From the NCBI RefSeq assembly GCF_030813435.1, contig NZ_JAUSUG010000001.1:186001-250000 (forward strand): a DNA stretch of 64,000 bases, in the 5' to 3' direction. The stretch's first letter is position 1. Each line of letters starts with the position of its first letter. The translations under genes were made by a program, and so were the position numbers. This document shows positions 54,095-63,680 of the stretch, in pieces. The DNA comes from Evansella vedderi (GTDB lineage: Bacteria > Bacillota > Bacilli > Bacillales > Salisediminibacteriaceae). Below the pieces are notes generated by a model. The model was not told the DNA's origin. It was given only the letters and a program-made list of their open reading frames with translations, and did not search any database.

Positions 54095-55540
54095 ATGGAA
54101 TGGAAACCAGATCGTACGTTAAAAACACCAATTTACAAACAAATAGCAGAATTTATTGAAAAAGGGATTTCTTCAGGACAATTTTCCCCCGATCACCCAT
54201 TACCGCCTGAACGTACTTTAGCGGAAAAATTAAGTGTAAATCGAAGTACTATTGTTGCGGCCTATGAAGAATTGCAATCCATTGGAGTGGTAGAAAGAAA
54301 AAAGGGAAGTGGTACTTGGATTAGTACAGATATATGGGGCATATCCCATAAGCGTATACCAAATTGGGGGAGATATGTGGAACACGGCTCTTTTGTTCCT
54401 AATATACCAGTAGTTCAACGGATACGCACAGAAACACAAAGGAATAACTTAATAAATTTAGCTAGCGGAGAATTAGCTCCAGATTTATTTCCAGCTGAAC
54501 AATTTCGAACCATTTTTTCAGAGCAGCCATTCGAAGGACATCTCGGTTACGATCATCCACAAGGGAATGAAAGGCTTAGGGAAACGATAGGGAATCACGT
54601 TAAAGTGTACAAGAATATTGAGATAAGTCCTGATAATATACTAATTACATCTGGTGCTCAACAAGCGCTCCATCTCATTGTTCAATGTTTGCTTAAGCCT
54701 GGAGATACTGTCGCTATTGAAGATCCCTCCTATTGTTACTCTCTTCCACTCTTCCAATCTGCAGGGTTAAGGACACTACTCTTGCCAATCGATAAGGAAG
54801 GTGTCAATCCTGAAGATATTGTAACTTTGCATCAAAAGCATCGAATCCGTATGCTCTTTTTAAATCCGGATCATCAAAATCCAACTGGTACCAAACTTTC
54901 TTTAAGTCGGCGTAAAAAGATTCTGGATTTGTCAGGTGAATTCGGCATTCCAATAATTGAAGATGATCCGTATAGTTTAACATCGTTTAATGGGGAAATA
55001 GGACCTAATCTAAAATCAATGGACCTTAACGGAAATGTCGTCTATATTAGCTCCCTATCAAAAGTTGTTGCTTCTGGTCTACGAATCGGTTGGATAATTG
55101 GACCGAAAAAGGTGATTGAGCGATTGGCAGATGCGAAACAGCAAGTAGACTTCGGACATAGTGTATTCCCGCAATGGGTTGCGAATGAATTTCTAGGTTC
55201 GCCTCAGTTTGGTACACATATTACAATGCTCCGGCAACGTTTAGAAGAACGTAGGGACCAACTTATCTCCTCTCTTCATCACTTTTTAGGTGATAAAACT
55301 GAATTTTCTGTGCCAGCTGGAGGAATTCATTTTTGGTGTAAAATAAAACAACCAGTCAATGAATACCATTTACTTGAAGAGTCTATTAAACAAGGGGTAG
55401 CCTTTGTACCAGGAAATGTCCTAGGTACTAAACAAGGCTATGTACGCTTTACTTTTGGTCGAGGAGATATTCCTTCCATACAAGAAGGGATTTCGAGGTT
55501 TGCTGAGGTATTGAATAGAATAGAGAACAACAAGTGCTGA
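54095..55540 (+). CDS. MocR-type regulator (GntR HTH fused to aminotransferase fold)
   Basis: A 481-residue protein. Residues ~10-75 are a GntR winged helix (LPPERTLAEKLSVNRSTIVA). From ~115 the class I aminotransferase fold follows, with NPDHQNPTGTKLS and the PLP lysine in SSLSKVVASGLRIG. MocR proteins use PLP-bound ligands to control genes for vitamin B6, GABA, taurine or amino-acid metabolism. No obvious target lies next to it. A terminator follows directly. Confidence 0.92.
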   Translation: MEWKPDRTLKTPIYKQIAEFIEKGISSGQFSPDHPLPPERTLAEKLSVNRSTIVAAYEELQSIGVVERKKGSGTWISTDIWGISHKRIPNWGRYVEHGSFVPNIPVVQRIRTETQRNNLINLASGELAPDLFPAEQFRTIFSEQPFEGHLGYDHPQGNERLRETIGNHVKVYKNIEISPDNILITSGAQQALHLIVQCLLKPGDTVAIEDPSYCYSLPLFQSAGLRTLLLPIDKEGVNPEDIVTLHQKHRIRMLFLNPDHQNPTGTKLSLSRRKKILDLSGEFGIPIIEDDPYSLTSFNGEIGPNLKSMDLNGNVVYISSLSKVVASGLRIGWIIGPKKVIERLADAKQQVDFGHSVFPQWVANEFLGSPQFGTHITMLRQRLEERRDQLISSLHHFLGDKTEFSVPAGGIHFWCKIKQPVNEYHLLEESIKQGVAFVPGNVLGTKQGYVRFTFGRGDIPSIQEGISRFAEVLNRIENNKC

Positions 55541-55551
55541 TAATCAGACGT

Positions 55552-55590
55552 AAAATGATTCATGTAATATACTGAATCATTTTTTTTGTT
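55552..55590 (+). terminator. terminator of the MocR gene
   Basis: AAAATGATTCA pairs with TGAATCATTTT; eight T residues follow. Confidence 0.85.
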
Positions 55591-55805
55591 TTATGAAATA
55601 AATTGGATGGTATAAAAACAAGTAAATTGGATGTGTTAAATTCAAAATTAACTTGTATTATTAAATGAGACGAACAAAAATAATTGCTATTTTAGATATC
55701 TTCTCCAACAAGGGATTATCTGAAGTATTAAATACATTGATAGGATTTTTTCTAAACTTATTACGACATTATCAAAAGGATCATTACAAAGGGGACTCGA
55801 CTGAT

Positions 55806-56000
55806 ATGAATATACTTATAGCCATTACCGCCATCATTTGTGTTTTTGCACTAGTTGCAACCATTCTTATTGGAATAAATCCTAATGATAAAAATTATCA
55901 AAAAACAACCAAAAGCCGCATAACATTATTGACTATGATTTATATCATCACTTTTGTCCCAGCATTCATTTTTGTCTTTGTATATTTTGTCTTTCTATAA
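55806..56000 (+). CDS. small two-helix membrane protein
   Basis: 64 residues from ATG 55806, preceded by AAAGGGGAC. Two hydrophobic helices (NILIAITAIICVFALVATIL and MIYIITFVPAFIFVFVYFV) are joined by a basic loop. The same frame is open further upstream to 55665, but that part lacks an RBS. Function unknown. It lies 61 bases before the SCO gene and may be co-expressed. Confidence 0.55.
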   Translation: MNILIAITAIICVFALVATILIGINPNDKNYQKTTKSRITLLTMIYIITFVPAFIFVFVYFVFL

Positions 56001-56061
56001 TCATTGTCCTTCATATTTTCTATATTAAATTTAGAATAACAAAGGAAGAGGGAGTACTGTT

Positions 56062-56688
56062 ATGAAGAAACATTTTATTTTATCGACCCTACTTGTTTTA
56101 GCAGTTGGACTAGCAGGTTGCAGCTTCTTATACTCCGAACCAGAACAAAATTCCGATTCGATAATTGATTTAACAGAAGTAGAAAGGGAAGAGGATTATC
56201 AATGGAGAATGCCTGCGTTCACAGCTGTTAACCAGAAAGGTGAAACAGTGACAAATACAGATTTAGAAGGTGAAATGACCCTGGTAAAAACAATCTTTAC
56301 ACGTTGCCCAACTGTTTGTATGGTTATGACACCGAACATGGTACAAGTGCAAGAGGCTATGGACAATGAAGGAATCGAAGGTGTTAATATTGTATCTTTC
56401 ACTGTTGACCCAGAATTTGATACACCAGAACGGTTGGAAGATTATGCTTATTCTTATGGAGCTCAGTTAACTAACTGGCAATTTTTGACGGGATATGATG
56501 AATCCTTTTTAACGGATAATTTGGCACCCGCTCTTTTTACCGCTTTCGTGCCAATTGACAATGACATTGCACACCCAACTCGTTTTTTCTTGTTCAATGA
56601 ACAAGGGGAAGTTATCCGTCTATACAATGGAGAAGCAGATTTTGACCTAGAAGCCTTAATTACCGATTTGAAAAAATTGCAGAATTAA
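56062..56688 (+). CDS. SCO1/SenC-family lipoprotein
   Basis: A 208-residue protein with lipobox VGLAGC (Cys ~20). The thioredoxin-like domain has the copper/redox motif CPTVC (in TRCPTVCMVMTP) and the conserved histidine in DIAHPTRFFL. SCO proteins deliver copper to the CuA site of cytochrome oxidase or act as thiol reductases. No oxidase genes are adjacent. RBS GGAAGAGGGAG. Confidence 0.93.
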   Translation: MKKHFILSTLLVLAVGLAGCSFLYSEPEQNSDSIIDLTEVEREEDYQWRMPAFTAVNQKGETVTNTDLEGEMTLVKTIFTRCPTVCMVMTPNMVQVQEAMDNEGIEGVNIVSFTVDPEFDTPERLEDYAYSYGAQLTNWQFLTGYDESFLTDNLAPALFTAFVPIDNDIAHPTRFFLFNEQGEVIRLYNGEADFDLEALITDLKKLQN

Positions 56689-56745
56689 AAAGCTAAAGTT
56701 GTTATAAAACCATCGAGAACATTCAGAATATAAACGTTTACTCTT

Positions 56746-56795
56746 ATACTGTCCATCGACAATAGTCATATCGGTGGACAGTATTATTATTAACA
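56746..56795 (+). terminator. hairpin after the SCO gene
   Basis: ATACTGTCCA pairs with TGGACAGTAT with an inner CGA/TCG pair, followed by TATTATTATT. Weak intrinsic terminator. The remainder of 56689-56962 shows no gene. Confidence 0.55.
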
Positions 56796-56962
56796 CCTTC
56801 CTTTTTTCATTAAATTTCCCTTTCGTGCAACAACAACAGCGAGAGTTTCTTCCACTCTCCCCCTATTAACGGGGAAAATCGGTAACCATCCACATCGGTG
56901 AATATTTAGACCAAGATTACCAAAAACTTTGGTTATAAAACGATTACAGGGGTTGAAGTATT

Positions 56963-57529
56963 ATGGATCGAGATCAATATATAGATCAAATATTTGAAAA
57001 GCAAGAGGAGTTAAGTACGATAGTCCAATCCTATTGGAGTCAATACTCCCACATGGGTACGTGGCAATTTTGGGTGGTTACCTCGTTTTTAATTATTCCT
57101 TTAGTTGTCCTTGTCTTTGCTGTAGATAGAAAGAGAATTTTTGAGGTGTTATTTTTTGGATTTGTGGTGCATATGTTATGGACGTATGCGGCACTGCTTC
57201 TCAGCAATCTTGGTTATTTTGCTTATAACTATTATTCAACGCCATTACTTCCCGCTAGTTTAAATATGACTGCCTCCGTACTCCCTGTGAGTTTTTTATT
57301 ACTGTACCAATACTGCACCAACCATCAGAAGAACTTCTTTCTTTATTTATTACTCTTATCTGCTGTCTATGCATTCGGCTTTGCAAGCATAGAAATAAGG
57401 ATGGGATTTCTTGAACTAAGAGGCGGAATGAGACAATTGTATCTTTTTCTGAGCGATATTGTTATCGGAGTCCTAGCCTATTTCTTAACACAACTCCTTA
57501 AAAGGTATAGAATAGAACAACGTGATTAA
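56963..57529 (+). CDS. CBO0543-like membrane protein
   Basis: A 188-residue protein with about five membrane helices. The N-terminal ~35 residues are polar (YIDQIFEKQEELSTIVQSYW), followed by MGTWQFWVVTSFLIIPLVVL and DRKRIFEVLFFGFVVH, a layout seen in the CBO0543 family of Bacillaceae and Clostridia. No function is known. RBS AGGGG before ATG. Confidence 0.65.
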   Translation: MDRDQYIDQIFEKQEELSTIVQSYWSQYSHMGTWQFWVVTSFLIIPLVVLVFAVDRKRIFEVLFFGFVVHMLWTYAALLLSNLGYFAYNYYSTPLLPASLNMTASVLPVSFLLLYQYCTNHQKNFFLYLLLLSAVYAFGFASIEIRMGFLELRGGMRQLYLFLSDIVIGVLAYFLTQLLKRYRIEQRD

Positions 57530-57578
57530 TCATCTAGGATTGATATGGATGAAGCCGCGATTCTCGTCGAATAAAAAA

Positions 57579-57628
57579 AGAGGGTGTCACAAACAGTTGT
57601 TTTTTAACAACCTTATGGGACACCCTCT
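57579..57628 (-). terminator. terminator of the amidase gene (minus strand)
   Basis: AGAGGGTGTC pairs with GACACCCTCT, with an inner GTTGTT/AACAAC stem; seven T residues follow on the minus strand. Confidence 0.8.
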
Positions 57629-57668
57629 AGTTCCTGATTTGTTAGGAACAGAAGTCACTCCCCATTCT

Positions 57669-59177
57669 TTACCGGTTAAGCTGTTCATAGGCATGGGCTA
57701 CTTTCAGTACGGTTTCCTCTTCTCCAATGCGTCCGGTGATCATCATTCCAATTGGATACGATGGAGAGCAGGGAACAGTCATGGAGGGGTGACCTGTAAT
57801 GTCAAAGGGTGCAGTGTTTATCAATACCTCAACAGCAATCTTAATGGACTCCTCAATGGAAGTATCAGGTCCGGGTATTTTCAGTGGTTTCATTGGAACC
57901 GTTGGCATAATAAGTACATCAAAGTGTTCCAAGGCATAATCATAAGCAGCATTTAAACGTCTAGATATATTTTGTGCAGTAGAATAATATTTTCCACCGT
58001 GCTGCTGCATATATTCTCCTAATAAAATCACGAATTTGACAGTGTTTGATAATTCTTTAGCAAGTAGCTTTTTTCTGCAGTGAAAAAATTCAGTTAAGGC
58101 TGTGGAATAGTGACCTTTCCAGCCAGTTCCTACTCCGTTTTCGTTAATCATCTGCTTTAAGCCACCTTCTATAGCAATAATATTCCATAAATGAAGTCCT
58201 TCTTTATGCCATGGTATTGAAATTCGTTCTACTTTAGCTCCTAAATGTTGTAATGAATATGCCGACTGCAGTACCGCTTGATCCACTTCGGGATCGGATA
58301 AATTTTTCCACCCAAAGCCTTCTTCAACAATAGCAACTTTTAATTGTCGAATATCTCCAGTTAAGTAATCGGTATATTTTTTTGGTTCCACAGGAAAAAA
58401 TGATTGTCTTGGATCTAAACCATCCTTTCCTGCTAACACCTCAAGGAGTAGGGCAGTATCCTCTACGGAACTTGCCATAGGGCCTGTGTGGTCTAAGGAT
58501 CGATCAATTGGGAAAATTCCTGTGTACGGAATGAGCCCGTAAGTTGGCTTTAATCCACATATACCACACCATGCAGCGGGAACACGAATCGAGCCTCCTT
58601 GATCGCCGCCAATAGCTAAATCTACCTCTCTGGCACCAACTAAGGCTGCGCTGCCACTGGAAGAGCCTCCTGTCATTTTACTGGGATCAAGGGGGTTTCG
58701 CACCGGTCCAGTGTGCGAAGTATGGCTCCCACCTGAAAAGCATAAATCCTCATTAACGGCTTTTCCAACAATCTCTCCTCCAGCTTCCAGTATCCTCCTA
58801 ACAATGGTGGCGTCTTCATCAGGGACAAAACCTTCTAAAACTCGGGAACCGTTCATCATTGGAACACCGGCTAGAAACACATTGTCTTTAAGGACAACAG
58901 TCTTTCCTGAAAGCTTCCCAGTTGCGTTTTCATCTTTAATGGATGTTTTCCAGTACCATGCATTGAGCGGATTCTCCCATTTATCTGGTCGGTAACCAGG
59001 AGTACGGGGAACTTTAGTCGGTAAACGAGGTTCCGAGTAGTGAGAAAGGCGATCATAGGAAACTAACGTGTTGTCAATGGTATGCTGATAAGACGCCAAT
59101 TCATCTTCGGTCAAAAAAAGGTTATATTTATCTGCGATCATTTTCAACTGTTCTAATGTGGGCCTTCTAATGCTCAT
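57669..59177 (-). CDS. amidase-signature family hydrolase
   Basis: About 502 residues from ATG 59177, which follows GGAGGTGA; an in-frame ATG 30 bases upstream has none. The catalytic Lys is in GKTVVLKDNVFLAG (~K95) and the Ser-cisSer pair in TGGSSSGSAALVGAREVDLA (~residues 165-185), with GDQGGSIRVPAAWCGICGLK after it. Such enzymes hydrolyse amides such as allophanate, indoleacetamide or glutamyl-tRNA. Proximity to allantoinase-like and purine genes suggests nitrogen scavenging. Substrate not identifiable. Confidence 0.92.
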   Translation of the reverse strand: MSIRRPTLEQLKMIADKYNLFLTEDELASYQHTIDNTLVSYDRLSHYSEPRLPTKVPRTPGYRPDKWENPLNAWYWKTSIKDENATGKLSGKTVVLKDNVFLAGVPMMNGSRVLEGFVPDEDATIVRRILEAGGEIVGKAVNEDLCFSGGSHTSHTGPVRNPLDPSKMTGGSSSGSAALVGAREVDLAIGGDQGGSIRVPAAWCGICGLKPTYGLIPYTGIFPIDRSLDHTGPMASSVEDTALLLEVLAGKDGLDPRQSFFPVEPKKYTDYLTGDIRQLKVAIVEEGFGWKNLSDPEVDQAVLQSAYSLQHLGAKVERISIPWHKEGLHLWNIIAIEGGLKQMINENGVGTGWKGHYSTALTEFFHCRKKLLAKELSNTVKFVILLGEYMQQHGGKYYSTAQNISRRLNAAYDYALEHFDVLIMPTVPMKPLKIPGPDTSIEESIKIAVEVLINTAPFDITGHPSMTVPCSPSYPIGMMITGRIGEEETVLKVAHAYEQLNR

Positions 59178-59217
59178 TTTATCACCTCCAAATTCAATAG
59201 GAATCACTTAATATTTT

Positions 59218-59719
59218 TATGCACCGGGCACGTACACAGTTCTTGGAAGCACAGGGACGGTTCGTACATAAAATCATCTGTGGAAGGGAAAGAAACGCAA
59301 GATGTTGGCCGCCTGTAATGATGTGACGTATAACAAAAATCGTTATGATATGGTTATACTAAATATATGATGTATTATCACAGAGCTCAATAAAACAAGT
59401 ACGGTATTCGCGTTTTTAGTAGTTTGAAACAATGAACGGAGCCGTTGCATGTATTAAAGCCTGCTGAGTGGTTTTATCAAAGCGGGCATGCAACACGCGA
59501 AGTCATTGCTAATAGTATCATCTACGTCCTGCGGGGTCTTCAGCCGTTAGTCCTGTCTCTTCCTCTACAAGCATTGCTTCGAATTATAATCCGTCGAGAT
59601 AACTCGCAACGATTTTATGATGTAATGCTCGTCGCTGGAGTCGCTGCCTTTCATTGCTTCGAGCCTTTTCAAAACATTAAGGAACAGTGCGTTACACACT
59701 GCCCCCTAACGTGGATGTA
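59218..59719. repeat. repeat-rich gap between amidase and allantoinase-like genes
   Basis: GGGACGGTTCGTACATAAA at 59250 belongs to the GGGACGGTTC family. 59430-59700 is a longer degenerate Bacillus-type repeat with GAACGGAGCCGTTGCATGTA, CGTCGAGATAACTCGC and CTCGTCGCTGGAGTCGCTGC; GCGAACGGAGCCATTGCAGC at 63632 is a relative. No gene found. Confidence 0.55.
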
Positions 59720-61132
59720 TTAGTATTTTAATACTCTATCTAACACTTGGATCGATTGGCGAGGAACATATTCACCGAAGCCAGCTTTTCCAACAATTCC
59801 TCCGTTGTCGTAATCATAAACGACGTTGCCGCGGATGATTGTTTTCACAGGGCGGCCCTTTAATTGCATGCCGTGGAATGGCGTGTATTTTGCCATCGTA
59901 TGAGTTTTTTCCTGATCTAATACCCACTCATGCTCCAAGTCAATGACCGTAAAGTCTGCGTCACTGCCAATTTCCATTGCACCTTTTTTCGGGTAAATTC
60001 CGTAATGAATCGCCGCTTTCCGGCTTGTTATATCCACGAACTGGGATAAGGAAATTCTTCCTTTATTTAATCCTTCACTAACTAAGACAGGTACCATTGT
60101 TTCTACACCAGGTATACCTGGGAAGCTGTTCCAAATATCCGAGTCCGGTGCACATTTTTCCGTTGCCACCTCGTAAGGGGCATGGTCCGTACCTACCCAA
60201 TCGATGGTGCCGTCCCTGATCCCTTCCCAGAACGCTTCGTTATCTTCTTTGCCGCGTAGGGGAGGAGCGATCTTAGCTAATGTTCCGTGTTCGGTCATGG
60301 ATTCTTCGGCATTTAACACTAAGTAGTGCGGGCAAGTTTCTGACGTCACCTTTAAGCCTCGTTTTTTCGCTTCCCTTACAAGGTGTACACCTTCCTTTGT
60401 ACTCATGTGTACGATGTGGGCCCGTGCACCCGTTTCTTCTGCAAAGCTGATGATAAGTTCAATCGCAACTTTTTCTGCAATAGCGCTGCGGGCTTCGGCC
60501 CAGGCTACACTATCCTTTCTCCCTTGCTTCTTGAGTTTTTCCGTATTAAATGAGCAAATATCATAATTTTCGGCGTGGACGCCCATTGGAAGTCCAGTTT
60601 CAGCTACTTTATGGAAAATTTCCAGCATTTCCGCATCGGTTACTTTAGGGAACGTCGGTACGGACGGTGTCATATAAACCTTAAAGGCAACAACTCCCGC
60701 CTCCACCTGCGGCCATACATTATCAAGCCATCCTTCCCGGACATCTTCACCAGTCATGCCGCCCCTTAAGGCAAAATCGATATAGGCCTGATCTTTAATC
60801 GCGTTTAGCTTGGAGTAAAAGGATTCACCGTCCCTAACGGATGGCACACTGCAGCAAGGCATATCAATCACAGTCGTTAATCCACCAACAGCGGAAGAAA
60901 TTGTACCTGTTGCAAACGTTTCCCGGTGCGTAAAGCCAGGATCCATAAAATGAACGTGTGGGTCAATACACCCTGGAACAACAAGGTTACCCTTTACGTC
61001 AATTACTTCTTTTGCTTGTGAAAAATCTACGGAATTAGAGATTCCAACAATTTTTCCTTCGTCCACTAGAATATTCGTTAATACTTGCCTATCACCCTGT
61101 GGAATATTTGCATTTTTTAAAATTAAGTCCAT
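59720..61132 (-). CDS. allantoinase/dihydropyrimidinase-type cyclic amidohydrolase
   Basis: About 470 residues from ATG 61132, eight bases after GGAG. Metal ligands are visible: GCIDPHVHFMDPGFTH (HxH, ~residues 57-64), the carboxylated Lys in VVAFKVYMTP, His in GVHAENYD and AHIVHMST, and Asp in VGTDHAPY. The block order resembles AllB allantoinases, which open allantoin to allantoate; dihydropyrimidinase or hydantoinase remains possible. With the purine permease and adenine deaminase nearby, purine nitrogen use is likely. The 5' leader carries a long hairpin at 61348. Confidence 0.88.
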   Translation of the reverse strand: MDLILKNANIPQGDRQVLTNILVDEGKIVGISNSVDFSQAKEVIDVKGNLVVPGCIDPHVHFMDPGFTHRETFATGTISSAVGGLTTVIDMPCCSVPSVRDGESFYSKLNAIKDQAYIDFALRGGMTGEDVREGWLDNVWPQVEAGVVAFKVYMTPSVPTFPKVTDAEMLEIFHKVAETGLPMGVHAENYDICSFNTEKLKKQGRKDSVAWAEARSAIAEKVAIELIISFAEETGARAHIVHMSTKEGVHLVREAKKRGLKVTSETCPHYLVLNAEESMTEHGTLAKIAPPLRGKEDNEAFWEGIRDGTIDWVGTDHAPYEVATEKCAPDSDIWNSFPGIPGVETMVPVLVSEGLNKGRISLSQFVDITSRKAAIHYGIYPKKGAMEIGSDADFTVIDLEHEWVLDQEKTHTMAKYTPFHGMQLKGRPVKTIIRGNVVYDYDNGGIVGKAGFGEYVPRQSIQVLDRVLKY

Positions 61133-61642
61133 GAACATCGCTCCTTTTATTATTTTTGTGGAAAACTATTTTAGATTGATTATAAATACCGTTTTTGTTT
61201 TCAACACCTCCTAAAAAAGTAGCAGCGGGGCTTCCTGAAAAAAGTTCTTTCGCAGGAGCGTCGCAGACTTTCGCTCATTCTAGAATTGAAAAAAACAACA
61301 TTCTATGCGAAAAGAGCTAAAATAGATTACTGATCTACAAAAATAAAGAAGCCATAGATAAGAAGAGGTTGTCATCAATAAGACAATTATCTTCTAGTCT
61401 ATGGCTTCTATCTCCGTAAACAGAGTTTTTCGCAGCAAAAACTAATAGGTGGAAAATAGATACGTTGTTTACGTAATCTTTATCCGAATTATCTGATTAT
61501 TCATTTGCTATTACTATATCATATGAGTAAACTAAATGTAAATTACAAAAAAATAAATAACTTATCGTAAATTTGTATAGGTTATTATTTTCCTGTTCGC
61601 GAATAAATCTAATATATACTAGGCGCTTGAGAGGTGATTCTC
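61133..61642. other. divergent intergenic region with long hairpin
   Basis: A/T-rich control region between the amidohydrolase (minus) and the XRE gene (plus). At 61348-61408 GAAGCCATAGA and TCTATGGCTTC enclose a second stem AGAAGA..TTGTC/GACAA..TCTTCT. On the minus strand TTTATTTTTG follows, so it can terminate a leader transcript of the amidohydrolase. Confidence 0.5.
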
Positions 61643-62032
61643 TTGGACTTTAAATCTCGTATTAAAAGACTTCGCCATAAACAGCGATTAACTCAACAAG
61701 ATCTTGGACAAAAAATAAATGTTTCTAAAGTAGCCATTTCCTGTTACGAGACGGGAAAACGTACTCCCGATACGGATACGTTAAAGAAATTAGCGGAGGT
61801 CTTTCATGTTTCCATCGACTATTTGTTAGGAGCGTCTGATTTACCAATTCGGAAAGCTGAAAATAAATCGGAAAAACTAGAATTATCCCACTTAGCACCG
61901 AAAAAGCATATAACTGCAGAAGTATTTTTGGAAGAATATGTGTTAATTATCGATGAAAAAGAAACAAACCAAGAGGAATTACTAGAGGCAATTCATTATA
62001 TTAAAGCTAGAAGAATCATGAAGGGGTTATAA
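61643..62032 (+). CDS. XRE-family transcriptional regulator
   Basis: About 129 residues from TTG 61643, which follows GAGAGGTGA; the GTG nine bases upstream overlaps that site. Residues ~5-60 form a Cro/C1 HTH: RLTQQDLGQKINVSKVAISC and ETGKRTPDTDTLKKLAEVFH. The C-terminal part is acidic and helical and may dimerise. Divergent from the amidohydrolase, which is a likely target. Confidence 0.9.
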   Translation: MDFKSRIKRLRHKQRLTQQDLGQKINVSKVAISCYETGKRTPDTDTLKKLAEVFHVSIDYLLGASDLPIRKAENKSEKLELSHLAPKKHITAEVFLEEYVLIIDEKETNQEELLEAIHYIKARRIMKGL

Positions 62033-62130
62033 TTAGCTGAAGCATTGCCCACGGAAAGCGAGCGTCCTGTAGCGGAAATCAACATCAAACGTTAACAGAG
62101 CTTTTAGATAAAAAAACAAAAAGCAAAAAC

Positions 62131-62172
62131 AGGCTGAGGGATGCCGCTGCACATATCCTCCAGCCTTTTTTA
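62131..62172. terminator. bidirectional terminator
   Basis: AGGCTG-AGGGAT pairs with ATCCT-CCAGCCT with T/A runs on both sides. It separates the convergent XRE and permease genes. Confidence 0.75.
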
Positions 62173-62195
62173 AAAATAGAGTATTCTATTAACTA

Positions 62196-63536
62196 CTATG
62201 CGAGCCAGATAAAGTAAGCTAAGAATACAAAGAATAATGCATACATGATAGGGTGAACGTCCTTATGTTCGCCTTTAAATACCTTTAAAATAGGATAAGT
62301 AATGAATCCTAAGGCAATTCCGGATGCGATACTGAATGTTAACGGCATCGCGATTACCGTAATAAAGGCCGGAATCGCATACTCTAGCTGTTTCCACTTA
62401 ATATTTCCTAATGCAGACGCCATGAGTACCCCAACAATAATTAATGCAGGAGCGGTTACATGTGCAGTCACCACATTTAAGAGTGGCGAGAAAAACAAGA
62501 ATACCAAGAAAAACCCTGCAGTGACAACCGAAGCAAATCCTGTACGTCCACCGGTAGCAACCCCTGCAGATGATTCAATATAAGAAGTCGTAGTTGAAGT
62601 CCCTAAAATAGCACCCGACATGGTAGCAACCGAGTCCGAAGCTAATGCACGATTCGCCCGTGGAAGGGAACCGTCTTTCTTTAAAAATCCTGCCTGGTTA
62701 GCAACGGCAATTAACGTTCCGGCAGTATCAAAAAAGTCAACGAACAAGAAGGTAAACACAACGATAAGTAATTGAAGTGTAAGCAACTCTGGTAAATGAG
62801 TAATCGCCACACCAAAGGTAGGAGCAAGGCTTGGAATCCCTGATACTATCTGGGAAGGGACATCGATAAGGCCAACAACCATTCCTGCAATCGCAGTAGC
62901 AATCATCCCATAAAAAATTCCGCCTTTAAATCCCCGTACTAAGAAAATTGCTGTAACAACAAACCCAAATATAGTTAGCAAAACAGCAGGGGAGGTTAGG
63001 TCACCTTTGGAAACTAAGGTTGCTTCGTAACTTACTATAATTCCAGAATTCTTTAATCCTATTAAGGCAATAAATAATCCAATACCAGCTCCGGTTGCAA
63101 ATTTTAGTTGCTGTGGGATAGCATTAATAATTTTTTCCCTTACTCTAGAAATAGCTAGAATGAAGAAAATTACCCCCGAAACAAACGTACCTGCAAGGGC
63201 TACTTCCCACGGAATACCCATGCCGAGTACAACGGTGTAGGCAAAAAAGGCATTGAGTCCCATACCAGGGGCGAGGGCGATAGGATACTTTGCCCATAAT
63301 CCCATGATTAAACAGCCGATGGCGGCTGCTATTCCCGTCGCCACAAACACAGCACCGCGGTCCATCCCTGCATCACTTAAGATGTTCGTATTGACAAACA
63401 AAATATAAGCCATTGCTAGAAAAGTAGTGAGTCCGCCTATGAATTCCTGCTTAAAATTTGTATTGTGGTAATTGAATTCAAAATACTGTTCAATTTTACC
63501 TCCAGCTGATGAATTGCTTGTTACTTTTGGTTCCAT
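62196..63536 (-). CDS. NCS2-family purine permease (PbuG/AzgA type)
   Basis: About 446 residues from ATG 63536 after GAGGAGGG; longer in-frame starts lie upstream without RBS. Thirteen or fourteen membrane helices. GGLTTFLAMAYILFVN, APGMGLNAFFAYTVV and FVDFFDTAGTLIAVANQAG are hallmarks of the hypoxanthine/guanine/adenine (AzgA) branch. It follows adenine deaminase on the same strand, so adenine or hypoxanthine uptake is likely. Confidence 0.93.
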   Translation of the reverse strand: MEPKVTSNSSAGGKIEQYFEFNYHNTNFKQEFIGGLTTFLAMAYILFVNTNILSDAGMDRGAVFVATGIAAAIGCLIMGLWAKYPIALAPGMGLNAFFAYTVVLGMGIPWEVALAGTFVSGVIFFILAISRVREKIINAIPQQLKFATGAGIGLFIALIGLKNSGIIVSYEATLVSKGDLTSPAVLLTIFGFVVTAIFLVRGFKGGIFYGMIATAIAGMVVGLIDVPSQIVSGIPSLAPTFGVAITHLPELLTLQLLIVVFTFLFVDFFDTAGTLIAVANQAGFLKKDGSLPRANRALASDSVATMSGAILGTSTTTSYIESSAGVATGGRTGFASVVTAGFFLVFLFFSPLLNVVTAHVTAPALIIVGVLMASALGNIKWKQLEYAIPAFITVIAMPLTFSIASGIALGFITYPILKVFKGEHKDVHPIMYALFFVFLAYFIWLA

Positions 63537-63680
63537 TGCAAGTCCCTCCTCAATTGTTTTACTCATTAAAAAAAACAAAGCGGTGAAAACTTTTTTCCAT
63601 GACAATTAGGGACGAGTAATATCGTGTAGCGAACGGAGCCATTGCAGCAAACTTTTTGAACATGCTCTAATAAAATATTT

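Noticed and set aside
59445-59723. A 92-codon plus-strand frame
   Set aside because: It lies wholly in a Bacillus-type repeat, lacks an RBS and has no protein-like composition.
63537-63680. Purine riboswitch before the NCS2 permease
   Set aside because: No purine-aptamer core was found; the segment holds a repeat-like motif (GAACGGAGCCATTGC, CTTTTTGAACATG).
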